Shown: piece after piece, positions 1 through 5,626 of the stretch
Layout of the letters: each line of letters opens with the position of its first letter
How positions within the stretch are numbered: position 1 is the first letter of the stretch
Assembly: GCA_026706165.1 (NCBI GenBank)
Contig: JAPOZF010000102.1
Location: 1-7,283 of the forward strand
DNA: 7,283 bases
Direction of reading: 5' to 3'
Source: Gemmatimonadota bacterium
Lineage (GTDB): Bacteria; Latescibacterota; UBA2968; UBA8231
Made by a program: the position numbers and the translations under genes
The notes under the pieces: generated by a model
The model's database searches: none
Told to the model about the DNA's origin: nothing
What the model saw: only the letters and a program-made list of their open reading frames with translations

Positions 1-6
1 AGGAGA
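1..6 (+). promoter_or_regulatory. Ribosome-binding site for the first gene
   Basis: AGGAGA at the very left edge matches the anti-Shine-Dalgarno core and sits four bases before a GTG codon at 11. It is one of only two strong Shine-Dalgarno matches I see at a gene start in this window, and it is the main reason for choosing the GTG at 11. The in-frame codons TAG at 7-9 (frame 1) could be the stop of an upstream gene, but only three codons of that frame are visible. Confidence 0.5.
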
Positions 7-10
7 TAGG

Positions 11-754
11 GTGTCCGCCGGGAATCAGCGCGGTTTGGAATCAGGAGCATGCCGAAGGCCGCGGCGGATGGCGGTGTACTGGCTCGGTTCGGTGCTGGCG
101 GCGATTCAGCCGGGGGCGTTCCCCGGGTACGCCGCCGATGGAACGGTTCACCCGGACGAGTCCCGGCCGGGCCCTGGGGCGACCCTTTCGAGCAAGGCCT
201 CCTTCCGGCTCGCCCCCTCCATTTTCGATCGAACTCCCCCTTTGTCCCCGGCCGCCGCAGCGCCGATCTCGAAGAACGGGGTGGGCCGGGAATCCCCGTT
301 TTTCCGCCGTGGCCGGGCTCTCGACAGCCCCTGGTCCAGGGGGCAGGGTGGGCGGTCGGGGACTTCTGAACAGTTGCCTTTCGCTTCCCTCTTCCACGCG
401 CTGGAGAAAGGGAATGAAAGCCCGCACTCCCGGTTCCGGGGAATGGGGCAGGGTTCCGGGAGCACGCTTTCCAGGCGGCAGGACAGGGCCGGAGATGATC
501 GAAAGCGGCAGGTCCGGTCCCGTTTTTCGGCTCCCTTGTACCTCAGCGCCGCGCTGACGGTTTCGGCGGCGGCGGTCGCCCGGGTGAGCAAGGACCGGGC
601 CGACGACGCGTACGAGACCTATCTCAAATCCGCGGGGCGCCAGCGCCAGCAGAGCCACTTCGAACAGGCGGAGCGCTACGACCGCATCGCCGGGGCCGCC
701 TTCGCGGTCATGGAAGCGGGACTGGTCTGGTCGGTATACCTGCTGTTCTTCTGA
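11..754 (+). CDS. Hypothetical envelope protein with signal-like N-terminus and C-terminal membrane hairpin
   Basis: I do not recognise a named family. The 247-residue product starts with a basic stretch (RRPRR, residues 15-19) and a hydrophobic run (about 20-36) ending near GYAAD, which looks like a signal peptide or membrane anchor. Residues about 43-170 are rich in Pro, Ser, Gly and Arg and look disordered. The C-terminus has two hydrophobic segments, about 175-191 and 226-247, separated by a charged, Tyr-rich loop (YETYLKSAG, then FEQAERYDR). This resembles the two-helix tails of uncharacterised, DUF5683-like envelope proteins, but I cannot confirm that. By hand count, GC at third codon positions is about 75% in the middle and near 90% at the C-terminus, so the tail is the best supported part. 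The GTG start is chosen for its AGGAGA; the frame is open to the left edge, so an earlier start is possible, and ATG 443 would give a short version. The stop is two bases before the next gene, suggesting cotranscription with the lipoprotein. Confidence 0.6.
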   Translation: MSAGNQRGLESGACRRPRRMAVYWLGSVLAAIQPGAFPGYAADGTVHPDESRPGPGATLSSKASFRLAPSIFDRTPPLSPAAAAPISKNGVGRESPFFRRGRALDSPWSRGQGGRSGTSEQLPFASLFHALEKGNESPHSRFRGMGQGSGSTLSRRQDRAGDDRKRQVRSRFSAPLYLSAALTVSAAAVARVSKDRADDAYETYLKSAGRQRQQSHFEQAERYDRIAGAAFAVMEAGLVWSVYLLFF

Positions 755-756
755 CC

Positions 757-2055
757 GTGTCCGGCTTCCTTCCAGCACGCTTTCGCACCGCCGCCGGCCT
801 GACGCTGGCCGGGCTCGTCCTGGCCTGCAGCGACCGGCAGCACCGCAATCCTTTCGACCCGATGGTCGAGAATCCCATCGATACGGTCACCGCGCTCGAG
901 GCCACCGCCGACGACCGGCGGGTCACCCTGAACTGGGATTACACCTACTTCGAAGACCTGGTCGGGCTGCGGCTCTATCGCCGCACTTCCGGGTCGGGGG
1001 AAACAGCCCTTGACCTGGCTTCCGGGCAGACTTCCCACGTGGACAACGACGTCGAAAACGGCACCGTCTACGAGTACCGGCTCGGCCTCGTGATCGCAGG
1101 CGAGGGGGAACGGGATTCCGGGGTGCTCGAGCGCGCAACACCCGGGACCGCGGCTGCCTGGGTTGCCGATCCCGGCAGCGGCCTGGTCTGGCGCCTGGCA
1201 CCGGACGGCCGCAGCTCGGTCTTCGCCCAGGGCCGTTTCGCCTTTCTCACCTCGATTGCGGTGACCGGCGAGGACCGCGCCTGCTGGGTCGGGGACCGGA
1301 GGTTCGGCGGGCTCTATCAGATCGACCGGGAGGGAGAGCTGCGGGTTGTCCCGGGTGAGCTCGAGGGGGTGGAAGAACTCGCCGCCGCAGCGGACGGTCT
1401 CTGCTGGATGATCGAGGCGGATGGGGACCGCGTCTGGTGGGCGGACCTCCCCACGGCCTCTGACTCGCTGCGATTGACGGCGGTGGACGCCCACTTCGAA
1501 GAACCGTCGGCGCTCGCCGCGGCCCTCGACGCCTGCTGGATCGTCGACAGCGTCGAACCGCGGGTGCTGCTCTACCACCGCGACGGCACCAAAATCGATG
1601 CCTGGGCCGGGCTGGATTCACCCGCAGCCATAGCCACCTCCCCCGCTTCCGAGAGCGGGGATGACGACGGGAGGCGCTTCCCCGCCGAGGCCTGGGTGCT
1701 GATCGGGGAGGGCAGCCGCCTGGCGAGGCTGGAGGTCGGCTCCGAGGCGGTGGAGATCGAGCTTCCGTTCGCATCGGCTGTCGCCCTCGAGATCGACGCG
1801 GCCACCGGGGACTGCTGGGTCCTCGGGGAGAACGGCGCCGCCTCCTTCGGGCGCGACGGCGGCCAACGCGTACATTGGGAGAGTCTCCCGGTGGGGGAGG
1901 GTCGGCATCTCGACGTCGACCCCAGTCACCGGCAGCTTTGGATAACCGGATCGGAGGGCCTCTGGAAGGTGGGGATGGAGGGAGACGGGGGAACACTGCT
2001 CGGAGGCTTTTCCAGACCGATGCGGGTACAGGTAGACCCCGGTTCGGGACCTTAG
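757..2055 (+). CDS. Lipoprotein with FN3-like domain and seven-bladed beta-propeller
   Basis: This is a predicted exported lipoprotein of 432 residues. The N-terminus (PARFRTAAGLTLAGLVLAC) is a type II signal peptide with Cys24 as the lipidated residue. A short linker with the motif NPFDP (31-35) follows, a motif I associate with lipoproteins of FCB-type candidate phyla. Residues about 44-128 look like a fibronectin type III domain (VTLNWDY, then LRLYRR, then VYEYRLG). From about 131 to the end are seven imperfect repeats of roughly 41 residues, each with a strand carrying one Trp at 135, 177, 217, 261, 313, 354 and 395. Several also have an Asp-Gly turn (APDG, DREG, HRDG). This is the pattern of an NHL/YncE/SMP-30-like seven-bladed propeller, usually a binding scaffold rather than a defined enzyme. 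The GTG start follows the upstream TGA by two bases, with no Shine-Dalgarno, so it probably relies on translational coupling; it is chosen because it gives an intact signal peptide. Ligand or partner is unknown. Confidence 0.85.
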   Translation: MSGFLPARFRTAAGLTLAGLVLACSDRQHRNPFDPMVENPIDTVTALEATADDRRVTLNWDYTYFEDLVGLRLYRRTSGSGETALDLASGQTSHVDNDVENGTVYEYRLGLVIAGEGERDSGVLERATPGTAAAWVADPGSGLVWRLAPDGRSSVFAQGRFAFLTSIAVTGEDRACWVGDRRFGGLYQIDREGELRVVPGELEGVEELAAAADGLCWMIEADGDRVWWADLPTASDSLRLTAVDAHFEEPSALAAALDACWIVDSVEPRVLLYHRDGTKIDAWAGLDSPAAIATSPASESGDDDGRRFPAEAWVLIGEGSRLARLEVGSEAVEIELPFASAVALEIDAATGDCWVLGENGAASFGRDGGQRVHWESLPVGEGRHLDVDPSHRQLWITGSEGLWKVGMEGDGGTLLGGFSRPMRVQVDPGSGP

Positions 2056-2070
2056 GGAAGCTGGAGTTCG

Positions 2071-2093
2071 GCGCGGGTCGCCGATTCCCGCGC
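2071..2093 (+). promoter_or_regulatory. GC-only hairpin between the lipoprotein gene and yicC
   Basis: GCGCGGG (2071-2077) and CCCGCGC (2087-2093) form a perfect 7-bp inverted repeat around a 9-base loop. It lies 15 bases after the lipoprotein stop and 10 bases before the yicC start. No T-run follows, so it is not a classical intrinsic terminator. It could be a weak terminator, an RNA stability element or a structure limiting ribosome access. In such GC-rich DNA a 7-bp stem can arise by chance. Confidence 0.35.
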
Positions 2094-2103
2094 GGCCAAT
2101 GGC

Positions 2104-2997
2104 ATGAGCGGCGGAACGATCATCAGCATGACAGGCTTCGGCAGCGGCAGGGCCGAAGGGGGCGCGGCCTCGGTGAGAGCGACGGTGCGCTCGCTCAACG
2201 GCCGGTTCCTCGACGTCCAGGTCCGCTGCCCCGCTCCGTTGCGGGAGCTGGAGAGCGCCGTCGGGGAGCGCGTTCAGGAGGTCGTTTCCCGGGGCAAGGT
2301 TACCGTGCTCGTCGAGCTCGAGGAAACCGCGGCCCCCGGCGACACGGGACCGGTTCTCGACCTGGAGACGGCAAGGCGCTACGTCGCGGGATTGAAAAGG
2401 CTGGCCGAGGCCGAGGGATTCCAACCCGCCATCTCCCTCGGGTCGGTGGCGGCGATGCCGGGTGTCTTTCGCAACGACCCGGTGCCGCTCGATACGGAGA
2501 GCGCCGCACCGCTGGTCATGTCCGCCGTCGACGAAGCCCTGCGGGAGTGCGACGGGATGAGGAGGGCGGAGGGGCAGGCCCTCGCCCGCGATCTGCGGGC
2601 CCGGGTCGCTTCCCTGCAGGATCTGCTCAGGGAGATCGAGACCCTGGCTGCCGGCAGCAGGGAGCAGCACCTCTCGCGCCTGCGTGAAAGGGTGGCCGCC
2701 CTGCTCGAGCCGGGGGCCATCGACGAGGACCGCCTGGCCATGGAGGTGGTGATGGTGGCCGAGCGGAGCGACATAGCCGAAGAGCTCGTGCGCTTCGGCA
2801 GCCACACGGAACAGTTCGCCGAAACCCTGGAAACAGGCGGCGACGTCGGCAAGCGCCTCAACTTCCTCCTTCAGGAGATGCACCGCGAGGCCAACACGAT
2901 CGGCTCCAAGGCGACCGCAACCGGGATCGTACACGAGGTGCTGGCGGTCAAGGAGGAGATCGAGCGGATGCGGGAGCAGGTCCAGAACCTGGCGTGA
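2104..2997 (+). CDS. yicC: YicC-family endoribonuclease
   Basis: The product is a full-length 297-residue member of the YicC/YloC family; usual length is about 290. Family members are metal-dependent endoribonucleases that take part in RNA and sRNA turnover in the cytoplasm. The hallmark MTGFG is at residues 9-13, followed by SLNGRFLDVQVRCP (30-43). The C-terminal DUF1732 part is strongly conserved: ERSDIAEELVRFGSH (220-234), GKRLNFLLQEMHREANTIGS (249-268) and the terminal EIERMREQVQN (285-295). The ATG start leaves eight residues before MTGFG, a few more than usual. There is no Shine-Dalgarno; instead a GC hairpin ends ten bases upstream, and a two-codon frame (ATG GCA TGA, 2099-2107) overlaps the start. 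The stop overlaps a GTG that could start the next gene. yicC commonly precedes gmk, rpoZ and coaBC; here it precedes a CMP-kinase-like gene and then coaBC. Confidence 0.95.
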   Translation: MSGGTIISMTGFGSGRAEGGAASVRATVRSLNGRFLDVQVRCPAPLRELESAVGERVQEVVSRGKVTVLVELEETAAPGDTGPVLDLETARRYVAGLKRLAEAEGFQPAISLGSVAAMPGVFRNDPVPLDTESAAPLVMSAVDEALRECDGMRRAEGQALARDLRARVASLQDLLREIETLAAGSREQHLSRLRERVAALLEPGAIDEDRLAMEVVMVAERSDIAEELVRFGSHTEQFAETLETGGDVGKRLNFLLQEMHREANTIGSKATATGIVHEVLAVKEEIERMREQVQNLA

Positions 2998-3026
2998 CCG
3001 CGGCGACGATGGCGGGAAACGAAGGG

Positions 3027-3566
3027 ATGGACGTCGTGACCATAGGGGGGTTTCCCGGCTCCGGCACCAGCACGGTGTGCGAGCTCCTCGGCAGGCGCAC
3101 CGGATGGCGGCACCTCGACGCCGGCAGGACGTTCCGGGAGATGGCCGCCGAATCGGGGGTTTCCATGGAGGCCTTCTGCCGCCGCGCCGAGTCGGACCCG
3201 GGACTCGACCGCGGCCTCGACGCCCGCATGATCGAAGCGGTCCGCACCCGCTGCGGCGGCCTGATCCTCGAAGGGCGCCTCACCGGCTGGATGGTCGTGC
3301 GGGCGCGGCTTCCGGCGTTGAAGGTATGGATATTCGCCGACATGAAAGTGCGCGCCGGCCGCGTCGGCCGGCGCGACGGCCAGACCGTCGAAAAGGCCAT
3401 GGAGGAGATGGATCGCAGGGAGCAGTCGGAACGGACCCGCTATCGCGATCACCACGGCATCGACATCGGCGACCTGTCGATCTACGACCTGGTGATCGAT
3501 TCGGGATCAGAGGAGGCGGGGAGCGTGGCCGACCGGGTCGCCGAGCGCCTCGCGGGGGACGGGTGA
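3027..3566 (+). CDS. cmk: Archaeal-type cytidylate kinase (CMP kinase)
   Basis: This is a P-loop nucleoside monophosphate kinase expected to phosphorylate CMP or dCMP with ATP. It matches the archaeal Cmk type rather than the longer bacterial Cmk. Residues, numbered from the ATG at 3027: the P-loop IGGFPGSGTSTV (7-18), HLDAGRTFREMA (29-40), ILEGRLTGWMV (80-90), LKVWIFADMKVRAGRV (98-113), then RYRDHHGIDIGDLSIYDLVI (138-157), which is close to the archaeal signature. The usual Walker A lysine is Thr (Thr14), which I recall as normal in archaeal Cmk. At 179 residues the length is typical. I prefer ATG 3027 because the P-loop then begins a few residues in, as in homologues. GTG 2994, overlapping the yicC stop as GTGA, and ATG 3009 are alternatives, adding 11 and 6 residues. 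The gene occupies the place where gmk and rpoZ usually sit, so some activity on GMP cannot be excluded. Confidence 0.85.
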   Translation: MDVVTIGGFPGSGTSTVCELLGRRTGWRHLDAGRTFREMAAESGVSMEAFCRRAESDPGLDRGLDARMIEAVRTRCGGLILEGRLTGWMVVRARLPALKVWIFADMKVRAGRVGRRDGQTVEKAMEEMDRREQSERTRYRDHHGIDIGDLSIYDLVIDSGSEEAGSVADRVAERLAGDG

Positions 3567-3571
3567 CGGGG

Positions 3572-4798
3572 ATGGGAATCGAGGGACGCAGGATCCTTCT
3601 CGGGGTCAGCGGAGGCATCGCCGCCTACAAGACACCCTTGGTCGCCAGACTGCTGGTCACCGCCGGCGCGGAAGTGCGCGCCGTCATGACCCGGGCCGCA
3701 ACCCGTTTCGTCACCGCGACCACCCTCGAAGTCGTGACCCGCCGCCCCGTCCACACCGACCTGTTCGAGCGCAGCGACGAGTTTCCGGTGCTCCACGTCG
3801 GCCTCGGAGAGTGGGCTGAGCTGGTGCTGATCGCCCCGGCGACGGCGAACACGATCGGCAAGATGGCCAACGGCATCGGCGACGACCTGCTTTCCTCCGT
3901 GCTGCTGACGGCCGGGGCCCCTGTCCTCCTTGCCCCGGCAATGGAAGAGGGGATGCTGGAAAACCCGTACGTGCGGCGCAACATCAGCCTCCTGCGGAAG
4001 CAGGGGGCCGGCTGGATCGACCCGGAAGCGGGGGAGCTGGCGTCGGGGGCGCACGGCAAGGGGCGCATGGCGAGTCCCGAAACGATCGCCGCCGCCTTGG
4101 GGGGATTCCTTGGGAGAGGTTCGGGACCGGAGCCGGATCTCGCCGGGCTGACCGTGCTGGTAACCGCCGGACCCACCTGCGAGGACCTCGATCCGGTCCG
4201 CTTCATCAGCAACCGCTCGACCGGCAAGATGGGGTACGCCGTTGCCGCCCGCGCCCTCCGCCGGGGAGCCGCGGTGAAGCTGATCAGCGGGCCGACGGAC
4301 CTCCGGCCTCCTGCGGGGGCGGAGGTCGCGCAGGTGCGCAGCGCCGTCGAGATGCTGGAGGCCGCCCGCAAGTGGTTCGGGGAGGCCGACATCGCCGTCA
4401 TGGCCGCCGCCGTTGCCGATTACCGCGCCGCCGGGTATTCCGAAGGCAAGATCGAGCGGGGGTCCGACCGCATCAGCCTGGAGCTTGTACCCAACCCGGA
4501 CATCTCCGCGGAGCTGGGGGCGAACAAAGAGAACCGCGTGGTTGTCTCCTTCGCCATGGAGACCGAGGAGGGCAGCGCCCGCGCGCGCGCCAAACTCGCC
4601 CGCAAGAAGAGCGACCTCATCGCCCTCAACAACCTGCGGGAAGAGGGAGCCGGGTTCGCCGTCGACACCAACGTGGTCACCCTGATCGACGCCGACGGCG
4701 GGGAAGAAGCGCTTCCCAGGATGAGCAAAATGGAGGTTGCAGACCGGCTGCTCGACCGCGCCCGGGAGCTGCTGGCGCGCCGCCGTAAATCCGGTTGA
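3572..4798 (+). CDS. coaBC: Bifunctional phosphopantothenoylcysteine decarboxylase / phosphopantothenate-cysteine ligase
   Basis: CoaBC makes 4'-phosphopantetheine for coenzyme A: CoaB joins cysteine to phosphopantothenate using CTP, and the FMN-dependent CoaC decarboxylates the product. The 408-residue protein has both halves. The CoaC part (about 1-180) shows VSGGIAAYK (12-20), the catalytic His75 in HVGLGEWAE, and the FMN-site motif APATANTIGKMANG (88-101). The CoaB part (about 190-408) shows VTAGPT (197-202), DPVRFISNRSTGKMG (207-221), AAAVADYR (278-285) with Lys293, NPDI (308-311), SFAMET (326-331) and GFAVDTNVVTLID (361-373). Oddly, the PAMN-type motif reads PAMEEGM, putting Glu at 125, and the flap motif reads LASGAHGKGRM, putting Ser at 158; the E. 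coli residues are Asn125 and Cys158. The ATG is chosen because the numbering then aligns with E. coli. GTG 3563, overlapping the kinase stop as GTGA and preceded by GGGGGA, is an equally possible start adding three residues. Confidence 0.95.
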   Translation: MGIEGRRILLGVSGGIAAYKTPLVARLLVTAGAEVRAVMTRAATRFVTATTLEVVTRRPVHTDLFERSDEFPVLHVGLGEWAELVLIAPATANTIGKMANGIGDDLLSSVLLTAGAPVLLAPAMEEGMLENPYVRRNISLLRKQGAGWIDPEAGELASGAHGKGRMASPETIAAALGGFLGRGSGPEPDLAGLTVLVTAGPTCEDLDPVRFISNRSTGKMGYAVAARALRRGAAVKLISGPTDLRPPAGAEVAQVRSAVEMLEAARKWFGEADIAVMAAAVADYRAAGYSEGKIERGSDRISLELVPNPDISAELGANKENRVVVSFAMETEEGSARARAKLARKKSDLIALNNLREEGAGFAVDTNVVTLIDADGGEEALPRMSKMEVADRLLDRARELLARRRKSG

Positions 4799-4860
4799 CA
4801 GGGCGCTGCACCCCGCTCATCTTCGGCTCGATACCTCCTTCCGCACCGAGTTTTCTTCAG

Positions 4861-5607
4861 ATGGCAGCGACAGAAGGGCGCCCCGGAAACGGGGGCGATT
4901 CCCTCGTTTTCGCGGCGCGATTCCTCGAGCGGTACCTCGCCGACCTCGTGGCATTCGAGGGGCCGGACTTCGTCCTCCCTGCCGGCCTGGAAGATGCCGG
5001 GCGGTCTCTTCCCGAAGCGGCGGAGGCGGATGCCGGGCAGGCAGACGCCTCCGGCGAGCTCGAGGCCTTCCGGGCGGAGATCTGCAACTGCACCGCCTGC
5101 CCGCTCGGGCACTCGCGGCAGAATTTCGTGTTCGGATCGGGCAATCCCGAGGCCGGCATCATGTTCGTCGGGGAGGCGCCGGGAGCCGAGGAGGACCGCC
5201 AGGGACTGCCGTTCGTCGGGGAGGCGGGCAGGCTGCTGACCCGGATCATCGAGGCGATGCGGCTGCGGCGGGAGGACGTCTACATCTGCAACGTCCTGAA
5301 GTGCCGGCCCCCGAACAACCGCGATCCCCTGCCCGAGGAGGTCGACCAGTGCGAGCCGTACCTGAAGCGGCAGATCGAGATCGTGCAGCCCCGCATCATC
5401 TGCGCCCTCGGGCGGGTCGCTTCGCAGGCCCTGCTCAGGACGCAGTCGCCCCTGGGGTCGCTGCGCCGCACCCTGCACCGGTACGAGGGGATTCCCGTGA
5501 TCGTCACCTATCACCCGGCTGCCCTGTTGCGCAACGCCGGTTACAAGAGGCAGACCTGGGAGGACGTCAAGTGGCTCAGGCGCCAGTACGACGGGGTGGA
5601 GCTGTGA
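4861..5607 (+). CDS. Family 4 (iron-sulfur) uracil-DNA glycosylase
   Basis: This enzyme removes uracil from DNA, arising by cytosine deamination or dUTP misincorporation, to start base-excision repair. The 248-residue product shows the family 4 pattern: a cysteine pair in [12 protein letters not shown] (75-86), motif [21 protein letters not shown] (104-123), [17 protein letters not shown] (144-160), CEPYL (164-168), and motif B with the catalytic-type His in YHPAALLR (217-224). Cys77, Cys80, Cys148 and Cys164 fit the four ligands of the [4Fe-4S] cluster. Residues 1-65 are an N-terminal extension with a predicted helix (about 15-34) and an acidic, Ala-rich linker before the core; some homologues also have such an extension. 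ATG 4861 is the only in-frame ATG before the core. A TTG at 4795 overlapping the coaBC stop would add 22 residues. Neither start has a clear Shine-Dalgarno, so the start is uncertain. The gene sits 62 bases after coaBC and 19 before dnaB. Confidence 0.93.
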   Translation: MAATEGRPGNGGDSLVFAARFLERYLADLVAFEGPDFVLPAGLEDAGRSLPEAAEADAGQADASGELEAFRAEICNCTACPLGHSRQNFVFGSGNPEAGIMFVGEAPGAEEDRQGLPFVGEAGRLLTRIIEAMRLRREDVYICNVLKCRPPNNRDPLPEEVDQCEPYLKRQIEIVQPRIICALGRVASQALLRTQSPLGSLRRTLHRYEGIPVIVTYHPAALLRNAGYKRQTWEDVKWLRRQYDGVEL

Positions 5608-5611
5608 CGGC

Positions 5612-5621
5612 AGGGAGAGGA
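5612..5621 (+). promoter_or_regulatory. Ribosome-binding site of dnaB
   Basis: AGGGAGAGGA ends five bases before the GTG at 5627. It is the clearest Shine-Dalgarno inside the cluster and settles the non-ATG start of dnaB. It lies wholly in the 19-base gap after the glycosylase stop. Confidence 0.7.
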
Positions 5622-5626
5622 TCGCC

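Noticed and set aside
432..460. Direct repeat GGTTCCGGG at 432-440 and 452-460
   Set aside because: A nine-base repeat inside a Gly/Arg-rich coding stretch is expected from composition, and no further copies form an array.
1618..2934. A long open frame on the minus strand (438 codons) across the lipoprotein end and yicC
   Set aside because: It is antisense to two well-supported genes, and its translation shows no recognisable motif. Long antisense frames are expected in DNA this GC-rich because stop codons are rare.
3077..3571. Upstream extension of the coaBC reading frame through the kinase gene
   Set aside because: The frame is open there only because stop codons are scarce. The extra residues are Arg/Pro-rich with no motif, and the CoaBC homology starts at about 3572.
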